From Halichoerus grypus (Eukaryota; Chordata; Mammalia; Carnivora; Phocidae): a DNA stretch of 64,000 bases. Of the stretch, positions 30,793-43,000 are shown one piece after another. The stretch's first letter is position 1, and every line of letters starts with the position of its first letter. Below the pieces are notes generated by a model that saw nothing but the letters and a program-made list of their open reading frames with translations, had not been told where the DNA came from and did no database searches. The position numbers and the translations under genes are program-made. The stretch covers positions 18,177,168 to 18,241,167 of the forward strand of contig NC_135726.1 in assembly GCF_964656455.1 (NCBI RefSeq), read 5' to 3'.

Positions 30793-33159
30793 GTGAGGAG
30801 CCCCCATCGCGGTCCTCACCTGGAAGCTCGGCCTGAGCCACGGGGTTGTGGCTGTGGCTGCCCGCCGCTCGGCCGTGCTCTGCGCTCACCTCGGCCTGGA
30901 GCCCGCGGCCTGGGCTCCAGGGACCCGGCAGAGCGCGGGGCTTCCTTCTAGCGTTCATTAGGTTCACGTATCTGCGTTGAGCGCCTCCTGTGTGCCAGGC
31001 GCCGGGCCACGGAGGACTCCTAGAAACGGCGCGATCTCCAGAACCCACAGAGTGTTAAGGGGCGGGGGGGTGTGCTGGCGCCAGATAGAAGACTAAAGTG
31101 ATTGTAGGTCGAGATAAGTGCTCTGGTGATGTAATGGAGGGGGCGGGGGTGGTGGTCAGGCAGGGTCTGCTGTAAAACGTGACTTTGAAGCTAAGACCTG
31201 AAGGTTGAAAAGAAACCAGCATTGTAAGTAGGGTAAGGGTGTTTCTGGAAGAGGGAAAAGCAAATGCAAAGGTCCGGAGACAGCAAAGTACTATTAAGGA
31301 ACAGAAAGTGGGAGGGGAGCATTGAAGGGTGTAATGGGGTTTCACCTGTATCCCAGCAGGAGGAGGAAACCGTTGAAAAGCTGTGAGGAGTTTGACATTT
31401 TGAAAAGCTCCACCTTGCTTCGGCTGCTGTAGGCCGCACTTTATGACCGCACACCAGTAAAGTAGTCGAGGGCTATCCTAATTCTGCCAGTCTAGCTGTG
31501 TCTCCTAGAAGAAGTTAGCCCCTCTGAGACCCAGTGTCTTCGTCTGTGAAGGGGGGATGTTGTTTCGCATGTTGTTTATGAGAGAGAAAGTGAGAGGCCA
31601 GCCCATGGAGACCAATGACAGAGGAGGCCTATGAGAGCAGTTGGAAATGCTAGGACCTACCTCAGAGAGTTGTGAGGGTTTATAAGTGAATTCTGTCAAA
31701 GCACTTAAAGCAGTGCCCTGCACAGAAAAAGCACCCTCTAAATGCTAGTGATGGCCATGGTCACTGAAACGATGTAGGGGACCAATGATGGAGGCTTGGA
31801 TTAGGGTGATGGCAGCAGAGATGGTAAGACATGGCTTAATTTTTCTTATTGAAGGAGAGTTGGATTTAGAGATAGATGAAAGGGTGTTCTCTGCTTTGGT
31901 GGAACTGGTGGTTCACTGTGGGAGATGGGTTTGTAAACAGATAATCACCATGACCTGCAATAAAAGCAACATTGGTGCTTAATTAGCCAGGTTTTTTTTT
32001 TTTTCCCTTTTATTTTTCTTACTTTGTTTTGTCACAGCTTTGTTCTTAACGACTGTTTCTTGGTGGGTGTTCCTTAGGGCTTGCTCCTAAAATCATGTGA
32101 GTTGATTTCCTGGTTACAAATCCACAACCCTTGGCTCCTCTCATTGGCCTTGCTTTCACTCCATGTTGCTCCCCGCCCCCCCTTCTTGTCCCCTTTCCCT
32201 GGCTACACTTGAATCCCAAACAGTTTGCAGTGGTTGCTTCAGGGGGAGAATGGCACAGAAAATGTTTTCAGACCATGTCAACTCAGGCATGATTGGGGTT
32301 TCAAGCTTTTCTTGCTCTAGCATCCAACTTCTGCATGTTGTTTGTGTGAGGAGCCCAGCTGCATCTGAGACCAGTGACTGGAGAGGACTATGAGAACAGC
32401 TTGAAGTTTCAATTTATTTTCTGGGCATTGTGGTGATGTGCATCCTTTAGTCAAACTAGAACCACTTCCCAGAATTTTAAGGCCAGAGACTTCTCTGGCA
32501 CCTGTGGGGAATTTTAATAAAGTATTTGCCCCCAAACTTCCGTTATAAATGACTTTTCACATTGTAAAACAGTGTGCACCATGTAGCATTTTTTTCCAGC
32601 TCCTGTTTAGGCTTAAATTGGGCATCTGTTAAATCTCAGTGAAAATTATTTTAAAAGCAGATCCAGGGAAGAAACCTGAAAATTTGGTTAGAAGTATCCA
32701 TGGAAAATCATTCAGGTGGCAACCATAAATCCTCTAGCTTTTCTTAGCAAAAAGAAAAGATGGTTGTGAGCAAAACCATCCTGTGGTATGCACTTTCCCT
32801 TTGGGTCCTGGAGCCGTGGAAAGCTGAGCTGGCCTTTGGCTGAGGACTGGACCAAGGTCCTGCCAGCAGCTCCTCTGGTGGTCTGGTTCCAGCTTTGACA
32901 AGACCCCCAACAACTCACAGGGAGCCCTATGGTTCTTCCTCACAGCTTTGTAGATGAACCATTCAGAATTGCTTTCGAGAGTGAGAAAGCATTGAACTAA
33001 AACCGGGCACTCTTTTTGCCTGGTCGTTAGGTGGGATTTCCTTGTTTGTCAGGCGTGGCACAGGGCCCTGGAGCCCACAAGCACATTTGGTCTGCACGGC
33101 AGCCCAGTGGGCCGGGAGGGTAAGGGTGACACCCCTCAATTATTGATCTGACATAATTC

Positions 33160-33640
33160 TTTTTACAAAAGCCTTAAATGCACGTGGTAAAAAAAAATTT
33201 CAAATGGTGCACAAAGCAAATCTCTCTCACCGGATCCAACTAACGCTCCTTCCCAGAGGCTGGCAGCCCCTGTGTTGGCCTTCTTGTATTTCTTTCCAGA
33301 GAGAATCTGCGCAAATAGAAACTTAAACGTCTCTCCGTCCCCCTTTGTTTTTACGCAGTTGGTAGCACACTCTACAGCGAGCCCCACGTCTTGTTTTCCA
33401 CTTCATTGTGTATCAAAGGTCATTTCACCTCTCTCCGTTTTGGTGTTGTACGGCCTTTCATTGTGTGGCTGTGCCCCAGTCGGTTTACATTGTTTTTGTC
33501 CTTTATTATTACAAACAAGACTGCAGTGAATCTTTGTGTACTTTGTGACCATATGTATAAGATAAATATCTAGAAATGGAATGACTGGGCCCAAGGGTAT
33601 ATGTGTTCCAAAGTTTGGTAGACATTGCCAAATTGCCTTC
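33160..33640 (-). repeat. Old L1 fragment, minus strand
   Basis: The run cctttcattgtgtggctgtg, then gataaatatctagaaatgga, atgactgggcccaagggtat and gacattgccaaattgccttc, is the reverse complement of the L1 ORF2-end/3' region. It is diverged and noncoding. Confidence 0.65.
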
Positions 33641-33648
33641 CAGCTAGC

Positions 33649-33766
33649 TTTTTTTTTTTTTTTTTTTTTGTAAGTGAGCTCTACGCCCAACATGGGGCTT
33701 GAACTCACAAACCTCAGATCAAGAGTTGCTTGCATGCTCTATGGACTGAGCCAGCCAGGTGCCCCC
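33649..33766 (-). mobile_element. tRNA-Lys-like SINE, minus strand
   Basis: A poly(T) start is followed by caacatggggcttgaactca and gactgagccagccaggtgcc, the inverted tRNA-like head. Direct repeats of ccagctagctt type flank it at 33640 and 33781. It sits at the edge of the L1 fragment. Confidence 0.85.
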
Positions 33767-34371
33767 CGCACCCCCCCCCCCCAGCTAACTTTTTTGAAAG
33801 CTGAGTAAAGGAGATACCCAAAGAGGTCGCTCTGAAATTTGCCTCCGGGTTACCCAATCTGTGAGTGGCAGGGCAGGAACCAGAACCTGGCTGTGTCTCT
33901 AGGCCTAGCCCTCTTGCCTGGCTCCAACCTGCCTCTCTCCGTCGGTGGCTCAGGTTCCCAGGCCCTCAGTACCCCCCAACAGCCCTGTCTCTTCTCCTCT
34001 GACCCTATCACTCTACCCTCCCAGTTTAGTGGCCTCCGCCTACAAACCCTCTTTAGTAATTAAGTTGATTCTTTTCTGACATTCTCAGACATCTTGCAGG
34101 AATGCAGGGCTGCCCGTAGCCTCTCCAGGGCTGGGACAACTCAGTGTGGTGGTTTAGACAGTGCCATTCGTGAATCTCAGAACAGCATTCCCCAATATTT
34201 TTTTTTTCTTTCGGTGAGAGCAGAGGTGGGCAAGAGGGAAGTGGATCAGTCAGGTAACTATTCTGCAGTTCATAATGAGAACTTGAAATGTTAAGAATGT
34301 TAAGAGTTCCCTTATGTAAATCAGGCATATAAATTAAGGTCACCTAACTTTCTTTTGAAAATGCAATTTTA

Positions 34372-34575
34372 GGGGCGCCTGGGTGGCTCAGTTGGTTAAG
34401 CGACTGCCTTCGGCTCAGGTCATGATCCTGGAGTCCCGGGATCGAGTCCCGCATCGGGCTCCCTGCTCGGCAGGGAGTCTGCTTCTCCCTCTGACCCTCC
34501 TCCTTCTCATGCTCTCTGTCTCTCATTCTCTCTCTCTCAAATAAATAAATAAAATCTTTAAAAAAAAAAAAAAAA
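34372..34575 (+). mobile_element. Young carnivore SINEC, plus strand, with perfect target duplication
   Basis: The element has an intact head ggggcgcctgggtggctcag, gctcggcagggagtctgctt, a CT-rich body, aaataaataaataaaatc and a pure A tail. The 15-bp duplication gaaaatgcaatttta occurs at 34357-34371 and 34576-34590 without mismatch. This is the least diverged copy in the window and the best taxonomic marker, pointing to arctoid carnivores. Confidence 0.96.
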
Positions 34576-35190
34576 GAAAATGCAATTTTAGAGTTTTAGC
34601 AAGTGAGTGTTAACAGAAAGAGACTGTTGTCATCCTGGCAATGACCTTCACCTTATTGGGACAAGGGAAGGGCCTGTACAGCCGGCCCAGCCCACCTCAG
34701 AAGCCAGGTGGGTCCTTGGCTTACCAACGTGGTGGTGACCTTTGGCCATAACACTCCATGGGGCCTCTTCCCTCTTGTCTTTCCTCCATCTCCCCCAGTT
34801 TAACTCTGTGGCTTGTTCTGTGGCAGCAGAAAGTACATGAAAAATCTTTCACCAAGGCTCATATACCTCTCAGAGATGCAGCTGGGGGCATTTAGGGACC
34901 TTGTGGGCTTGACCTCCATCTCCTGGACCAGTTCCTCCCAAAGCACAAGGCTGCTGGGCTGCAGCCTTCCCTGGCCTACCCTTGCCCCTCTTGCTCATGC
35001 CCTCTTCCCCACTATGACTAGAAAGCTTTGTGAAACACCCACCACCTTTGTATCATTACCCTGCTTTAAACTTCCTGTGACTCCTGGTGGCTCTTCAGTA
35101 ATACCCAAGCTTCCTTGCCTGGCCTCCTAGGCCCCATGGGATCTGACCCTGCAGCTCCTCAGGGCTCAACTCTCTCTCTGGATCTGCCCC

Positions 35191-35191
<1 letters not shown>

Positions 35192-35233
<42 letters not shown>
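35192..35233. repeat. (CA)n microsatellite
   Basis: This is a pure dinucleotide run of about 21 CA units and is probably polymorphic. Confidence 0.95.
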
Positions 35234-35234
<1 letters not shown>

Positions 35235-35606
35235 CCGCCGTGCACCCTGTGTTCTGTCACACTGAATGGCTGGCCTTTGTGGGACCCATTCACCCACCCT
35301 CCACCCACCCACGACCACTACCCTCATGTCTGTCTGGGCCCCCAGAAAGCACGAGCCTGTGTTTACATCTTCAGCGCACTCAGGGGGCTGGGCCCCCACA
35401 GTGCTGCCTGGGCCAGTGTGTGAGTGCAGTGCTCTGGCCAAGTTGTCCGGGAGCAGAGCCATGCATCTTTCAGTCTGGGCTCCTAGAGAAGTGCTGAGAA
35501 GGGAGGGACAGCCAGAGAAGTTCCTGGGTCTGGTGACAGTGCTTGGTCCCATCCCTGCTTGAGAGGCCCCATCTTGGATTCTCTCCTACCCCTCAGCCCT
35601 TTTAGT

Positions 35607-35633
35607 CAAAGTCTTTTGGGCCAAAAGACTTTG
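35607..35633. repeat. Perfect 13-bp inverted repeat with one-base spacer
   Basis: The arms caaagtcttttgg and ccaaaagactttg pair perfectly around a single g. It belongs to no repeat family that I recognise. Confidence 0.9.
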
Positions 35634-36494
35634 TAGCCACCAGCCCCACAGGGGAATATGCCATCAGTTAAGAGCTGGCCGGCCCAGGTTTTCGGGGCAG
35701 GTGACAAGCCAGCTTGCATGTCCGCTCTGGAGTGCCGCCCCTGCCGTAAGGGCTTTAGGCCCAGTAGCCCCATCCCCTTGCCCACAGTCTCATACGAGCG
35801 GCACCTCCCTGGGCCAGGGGTCCCCTGGTTTGGAGTCAGAGCCACCCCCAAAGCCTCAGATGGTGACTCCTCCCGCTTCAGGTAATCGGGGAGGCAGCAG
35901 CACCTGGGGGGGGGGCCTGTGGCCACTGCCAGCCCACTCCGGGCAGCGAGGACACGTCAGCCATGTGCCTCTGCTTCTTTCTTTAGAAACTTCAAGGTGT
36001 AGGGCTGCAGAGGTGTGAAGATGGCAAAAGGAACGCTGGAACTTAGGGCTCCCAATTCATGGGTTCTCTTCCAAGTAGTTACCCTGGTGATGGTGTCACT
36101 GGAGAAGTGAGGTGCAAGCCACAGGGATTTGCCCCTGAGCAGAGTCCCCCAGCTCGGCTGTTCACAGGGCTTCACCTCATGACCTTTGACTGTTTCCAGA
36201 AATCAAAGACAGATTTGCTACGTCTGGGGACATTGAAAATGAAGTGGTGCCAGCTTTTTTTTTTTCTCTTTCTTCTCTTTTTCTTTTTTCAATCACCTTT
36301 GTCCATTTGATCAAAGGTGAGATGGTTACAATGACCATCTAGTGGCCCAGCTCTCATGGCAACATGTTCCTTGGGACCCCTGGTTTAAGAAAACAGCTTC
36401 ACCGCTCCCCATCCCTTTGAAAATTAGAGTTTCAGATGCAGCAGCCTCCCTTTGGAGAGACGGGGACAAGCCAGAGGGCTATTTTAAGGGTAAT

Positions 36495-36660
36495 TACAAT
36501 ATCTATCATTTAGGGAGCATTTATGTGTCAGGGCCTTACTTACAGGGTCGCTGATCTATACACAGCCCGGGTAGCCATCCCTACCCCCCGTTTTTCAGAT
36601 GAAGAAACTCAGGCCACTCAGCTGGTAAGTGCCAGGACTTGAACCTTAATCTCTTTCCTC
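36495..36660 (+). repeat. MIR fragment
   Basis: The order of tatctatcatttagggagca, tcagatgaagaaactcaggc and gtaagtgccaggacttgaac follows MIR. Confidence 0.7.
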
Positions 36661-37015
36661 CAAAGCTGGGGCTCTTTATTCACCTTTCACTGTTTGTTAT
36701 TGAAGACAAAGCAAATGACCAAGGGATTCCACCTGAGTCCCTGAGAGAAAACTAAGGTCATTCCATTTAGCTTTGAGATGAGGCTACTCAGGTGAATACG
36801 CCAGACTTGACTTGCCGGAGGCGCTGGGCCTCGGGCGGGATGAAGGGCAGTGGCTGAGTGGGACTGTCCGGCAGTCAGGGTAAGAGCCAGCAGCCGGGGG
36901 CGCTGGGGCAGAGGTCTGTCTGCATGGTGGCTGTGCGGAGTGGGCCAGATGGCTTTGGGTGGACCAGGGTTCCACATCATTTACCGCACCCACATCTCCC
37001 TTTATTTCAGATGTT

Positions 37016-37060
37016 TTCAAGTCAGCAAGCATTTACTGAGCATCTACTATGTACAAGGTA
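37016..37060 (+). repeat. MIR/L2-like fragment carrying the candidate ZDHHC1 start exon
   Basis: The tract caagcatttactgagcatct, then actatgtacaaggta, resembles the dispersed motif tttattgagcacctactatg common to MIR and L2-type repeats. It is short, so the exact family is uncertain. Confidence 0.55.
37049..37057 (+). CDS. ZDHHC1: ZDHHC1 candidate start exon (MYK), coding part
   Basis: ATG TAC AAG is followed at once by a strong donor (aag|gtatgt) in phase 0, exactly right to join MNICNKPS at 38438. I remember the human protein starting [12 protein letters not shown] good acceptor, ccctttatttcag, at 36998-37010 would define a 47-bp exon 37011-37057. The in-frame codon at 37037 is TGA, so this ATG cannot be extended upstream. 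Confidence 0.65.
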
Positions 37061-40000
37061 TGTTGTGGCTGCTTGGGGGAGGGGATGTGGGGAACAGGGG
37101 TGAATGAGTCACCGTATTGTTGCTACCCTTAGGAGAAACTGGCGTAACGGGGGGCAGACATGAGGATGACACAGGGTTCTGAGTGGCAAAGTGACTTGCC
37201 CAATAGAGACTAAGCACGAGAGCCCCCTGACTCTGGGGCATCAGGTACAGCTTCCTGGACTCTTAGACTGGGCTCTGAAGGTCAAGTCACATTTTGTTGG
37301 GCCGAGAGGTGAGGCAGATGTTCTTGGCAGATGTGCTGAGGGGGGTCTGCCGTACTTTCTGGCATCGTCAGACCCCCGGGCCCACGGGCATGGGGGCTCC
37401 TGAAAGGAGAGTCCAGCTGCCTGGGTTTTGTGGGCTGCTCTCGGCCTTCCCACCATGAGTTCTCCCCAGGGGTGGCGCTGCCTGCCCAGGCTCCAGTCCC
37501 GCCGCAGGCCCAGAAGATACTGTGGGCGGGGCTCTTCCTGCTGGAAGGACAGCGCACCCTGCCTGCCTTGCTTGTAATTCTGGCCGCCAGGCCCGTCTCA
37601 GACTGAAGGATGGTGGCGTGGGGGCTGGGCGAGTGCTGCCACCTGGTGGTCAGCCTCTGCAGGAGGCCCGGCCTTCTCAGATCTCAAGTGAGTCAAAGAG
37701 CATCAGCCCACCTCTCTGTTCCCAGGGCACCAGGCTCAAATTTACCTGGAGAAACACGGTCGTTTCTGGGGCTGGAGGGAAGCAAGGAGGGATCCTCCCT
37801 TCTCTGTTGCATGCTGGCTCCTCCCCAGCCAGGAGGTCTCAGGCCGCCCTTCTGAGGCACAGGGGAGAGCTTTTAGGGTCTCCCAGTGGCCCCTGTCCTA
37901 AAGGGATTATGTGCTGGCCCAGGGGCAGAGGCCAGACCCCCTTGTGAGCACCTCTACTCCCTGTTTCCCCTCGCAAAGAGTAAGGGGCCCCTCTCTGACA
38001 CTTGCATTTGGGCCTCAGGACAGAGGTGACTAACAGAATCAGCATGTGTTCTCAGTGCTCTGGCCTCAGCCTGATATTGTTACCAGATGAGAACATGTCT
38101 TACTGGGTTTAACTCTGATGGCTGTGGAGACAGAGCACTTCGAGTAACAGGCAGCCACACTGTGTCCTGAATAAACCCTGGCCCCTCCTACCTTGTCCTG
38201 GCAGGGGCTGGGGCTGGAGCTGGCTTTGGGGCTTCAAGAAGAGCGCTCCACTACCACCCTCCCCCACGGGCTGTCTTGGCCATGCTAGGGCGCTGGTCGC
38301 CCCGCAGAGCAGCTGGGAGATGGCCTCACGTCCCAGCCTGCTCCCCCCTGCTGGGACCTGGCTGTAGGCATGGGCTGCTGGGCTCCAGCCCGGGCCTCCT
38401 CAGGCTGATGCTCTCTCTACTTTTTCTTCCTCTGGAGATGAACATCTGCAACAAGCCCTCCAACAAGACAGCCCCCGAGAAGAGTGTGTGGACAGCGCCT
38501 GCCCAGGCCCGCAGAGTGTCCCCCGAGCTGCAGGGCCAGCGGTCGCGCCGGAACGGGTGGAGCTGGCCCCCTCACCCTCTCCAGATTGTGGCTTGGCTGC
38601 TGTACCTCTTCTTCGCTGTCGTTGGCTTTGGGGTCCTTGTTCCCCTCCTGCCTCACCACTGGGTGCCCACTGGCTATGCTGTATCCTTGGGAAAGTGTGG
38701 GTAGTACATGGAAGGCCTGGGGCAGTGGACAGGGACATGGCAGGGGCCTGAGGCCGTGCTCCGGAGCCTCAAAGAAGGGCAGACAGGCCCCTTCTCTGCC
38801 CAGGAGGACCAGCGGCCGGCCTGGCTTCCAACCCGTTTGGCCTCTCTGCCTGGTGGGGTGAGCAGATGGACCGAACGTACCTTGGAGCCTTTAAAGCCCA
38901 CACAGCTGGGAACCTCACCACCTGAGGCACCGCAAGGGTGTCATAGACGAAAGCCTTAAAGCTAATTACGTCCAGAGCTCGACAGGGGATAAATTAGGGA
39001 GTAATTATTCCATTTACAAAAGACTTTTTCACTTTTCAAAAAGTCATGGTAGAATTCTTTTACATACTAAGTTTCCCGGTATATTTAACATGTGGTTTTA
39101 TGTACGGTCAGATAATTATGCTGTTCCCGGGACTGTTTAGGAGCTCATTGGTTTTGTAAATCACACTCTTAGGGTGAGGTTGAATTGACAAGAGGAGGGA
39201 TAAAGATGCCCTGGAGGCTCCCGGGAACAGTGACAAACACAAACTTGCATGAGCCTGGCGGTGTGACTGCCCTAGCCTCGGCCACAACTCCCAGGAGCAG
39301 GGGACATGGCTACAAGGCTGGGAGGTCGGGGTGCAGCAGGTGGCCATGTGCCCCTGTCCAGAGGGTCCCCAGGAGAGTGTGCCCTGGTACGTGTGCTTCA
39401 TGAAAATGATTTCTTGGGCTTCGTGGGGGAGGAAGGCTAGAGTGAGCTAAAGGAGCTTCGCAGGGATGAACTTGAAAGCTTTGGGCATAGAGTCAGCAGC
39501 TGAGCGTGGCCACAGCTCAGCCCTGTCGGGGCTGTACCAGGCTGAGCAGCTTCTGCCAGCTCTCTGGTTCTCGGCCTCCTCCTCTCTTTGACAGGAAGAG
39601 TCCTGCCGGCTTCCCAGAGGACAAGGAACATGCAAGGGTGTGTGTGTGTGAGCACCAGAATGTGTGAGCTAGAAGGGTAAGCTTGCTGTCCTTGGTGAGT
39701 GACAAGGACAGGTGTGTGGAGAAGGACTCTAGAGAAGGTTCTTGTCCTCAGACACCAGCAACGTCACTGGAGGGCTTCCTGGTTCACTAGGGCCCAGGGC
39801 CTCCTCATCAGCTCTGTAAATGGAAAACTGGACTTTCCCTGAGGTGACTAACAGGCCTTAGTCAGTGCTCTTAAGTAGAATGCTTCATGAAACATTCCTC
39901 CCGTGATCTGGGATGGGCGTACCCCTCATCAGGATTACCTGGGTTTCTGCCACCAGGGTACCTGGGAAGGCAGGTTAATAACCACATGGTGGGAGTAAGT

Positions 40001-43000
40001 CCAGTCAGGGCAAATGACAGTAAACAAGAGTGACAGCATTTATTGAGCACATATATGTACCAGGCACGGTGCCATCCCCTGTATGTGGACTGTGTTATTC
40101 GATCCTCATAACAATCAGTAAGGAAGGTGTTCTCCCCACTTTACTAGTGAAGAAATTGGTGCTAGGAGAGATTGACTTCCTGAGGTCACACAGCTGATAC
40201 CCACTGAGGCCAGACGAGCTGCTCAGGCAAGCTGACAGTGAGGCAGTGGGACGGTTTAAGGGTTTTGTCCTCTCCACGTTCATTGCTTTGGGCAATGTGG
40301 AGGCTCACAGAGCCACCCAGATCGGCACTCCCATTTCTAGGCCTGGATGCCTCTCCTTCCTTCCATCAAAGCGACCTTTCTTCTGCAGGCTTCCTCAGGG
40401 CCCCTGAGGAATGAGGTAGGCTAATGGTGTGTACCACATGCCCACCTCGGGCCTGGAACTGGCCCGGGCCCTGGTGTTGCTAAGAGGAGTAAGACAGGGC
40501 CCCCGCCCTGGGTGCTTAGCCTCCCGCTGGAGGAAAGCCTTGTAGCTTGGAGGTGGTCACATGGTAGGTATGAGGGTGGGAGCCTTACAGCAGATTATGG
40601 GTGGAGGAGGGCCATGTAGACCCGCGTCGCCATGGGCCCAGATGCTCGCCTGACGCGCACCCGGCCTTCTCTGCGGCTGTTTCTCCAGGTACCCTTGGCT
40701 CGGCCCCTTTCCTTCATCACCTGTATCCAGTCAGTCAGCAAGTCCTGTTGATGTTACCTCCTAAGTAGCTATCAGACTTGCCCTCATTCCTCCCCACTGC
40801 CGCCTGCCCCTCTGGACTAGATGACCGTTTCGTTTCCAGACAGGTCTCCCCACACACACTCTCACTTGGGCCAGTCCATCTATGTCGGTCTGTGTCCCAG
40901 CAGCTGAGCGCCCTTTAAAAATCCGGTTTCTCCCCAGCTTAACATCCCGTGATGGCTTCTTCCTGCCTTAAGGAATGACTTTCAAGATCCTCAGGGCTCT
41001 CTGGGTTCTGGGTTGTGCCCATTTCCCCCGCCTCTTATGTTCTCTCCTCTGGGATTCTCTGTTGTGACACCACTGGTCTTTGGCTGGAAGGCTTTTGACT
41101 CTGTCCCAGCAACCAGCTAAGGCACGAGTCCAGAACTAGCAGCCCCTGGGCCTGTTTTGCCTACAGATCTTCTTTTCTTTTTTCTTTTTTTAAAAAGATT
41201 TTATTTATTTATTTGACAGAGAGAGTGAGAGAGGGAACACAAGCAGGGGGAGTGGGAGAGGGAGAAGCAGGCCTCACGCTGAGTAAGGAGCTAGATTCCA
41301 GGACCCTGAGATCATGACCTGAGTCGAAGGCAGACGCTTAACAACTGAGCCACTCAGGTGCCCCTTTTTTCTTTTTCTTTTTTAAGTAGTCTCTGTGCCC
41401 CATGTGCAGCTTGAATTCACGACCCCAAAATCAAGAGTTGCATGCTCTACCAACTCAGCCAGCCAGGCGCCCTCAGATTTTATTTCTTTTTTTAGGTGAG
41501 ATTTTCTTTTTTAATTGGGGGAAAATTAACACACAAAAAAGGACAGTCTTAAGTGTTCCTTTGGCAGGTGTGTTTTTAGCTCACGCACAAGTTGGGGGAG
41601 GGGCAGAGGGAGAGGGACAAGCAGACTCCGTGCTGAGCACAGAGCCCTACGTGGGGCTCAATTCCAGGACCCTGAGATCGTGACCTGAGCCGAAGTCAGA
41701 CACTTAACTGAGCCACCCAGGCGCCCCTGGCAGGTGTGTTTTAAAAATTATTTATTTATTGTCAGTATTTAAAAAATGAGACTTCACATAAAAATCCAGA
41801 TTTCTGGTTCCTTTTGAAAAGGTAGAATTTGGTGACATGTGCCCGCATTCCTGCATGGCAGCAATGAGATGAGCTGGAACCACACATCAGCCACCCCTCT
41901 GGCTGGGACTCTGTTTGCTCCCAGTACCCAGCCAAGACCCTCCTATCGATTTTATACCAGGTGCCTATTGTCTGTTCCTCTCCAAGTCTCAGCTGAGATG
42001 ATACTTCCTCAGGGCAGCCTTCTGGATCCCATCAGACTAGATGAGGCCATGCAGTTACTCACTTAGTCCCATGAACTTCCTTCTTTGTAATCCACCCATT
42101 ATATGATTAACATATGTATTTCCCACCTGACTGCAGGCGCCTTGGGGTGAGGGACCGAGTCTGGCTTGCTCCTGCCATTGCCCGTAGGGCCTGGTGTAAA
42201 GAAAGACCTCAGTGAACAGTTGAATGAATGAACCAAGGGGTGGGGAGGGGAAGAAGTGTTGGAGCAGGCAGGAAGCTGAATGTTTGCTAAATATTCAGTG
42301 TGTCTGAAGAGAGGCTGGAATGGTGAGGAGTAGTGGTTGGGGATACCAGGCAGTTTTGACAGGAGCTGTGGAGCTGGAGCGGAAGGGCCCTTGGCACTGA
42401 ACTGAATAGTAGACTGTAGTTTGAGAGCCATTGAGAGCCACTGTAGAAATTGAAGCGGACAAGATTTTAGGTTTAAGCTATGCAAAGCTCACTTCGGGAC
42501 CAAGTGAAGGGCAGGCTCAAGGGCGCGCAGACAGGAGGAACAGTCAGGAGACTATGGAATAACCCAGGGAAGGGGTGAAGGCCTGACCTACAGCCAGAGC
42601 CGTAGGGACAGAGAGGTTGTGATGGGCTATGGGACTCGCATTCCGCTGTGGTACAGCCACTTAGGGCAGAGCCTTGCTCATGCAGACATGTATGGAAGTT
42701 TGGCTGCTGGGAGGAGGAGGAAGAAGGAAAAATGAGGTTGGGCAGCTGATGGATGGAGGATGAATGATGGAGGGATGATGTCTGCCTGGTTAGCAAGAGG
42801 ATGGATGGATGGATAGATGGCGGATGGCTGCCTGAGTAGAGTCTCTTGGTGAATTTTTACTAATTTAGACTTTGCAGCAAGTTGTCAGCATGCTTGTCCC
42901 CAGCATTTGGTCTAGTCATTGAGCAGTTGGTCCTAGAAGATCTGTGTTTCAGCTCCAGAATTAGCCATGCTGCCCCTGGCCAGGCCCTGAATATGCCAAG

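Larger units (their letters stand above)
30793..37010 (+). other. ZDHHC1: ZDHHC1 5' intron (inferred)
   Basis: This 6.2-kb stretch contains no recognisable exon. It carries an inverted L1 fragment, two SINEs, a CA repeat, a long perfect hairpin at 35607-35633, a MIR, and a gatcaaagg TCF/LEF-like site in a small hairpin at 36293-36320. Confidence 0.55.

Noticed and set aside
38276..38437. Upstream in-frame extension of the ZDHHC1 exon (54 codons before MNIC)
   Set aside because: A long pyrimidine tract and AG directly before ATGAAC mark a splice acceptor, and the extension resembles no known ZDHHC1 N-terminus.
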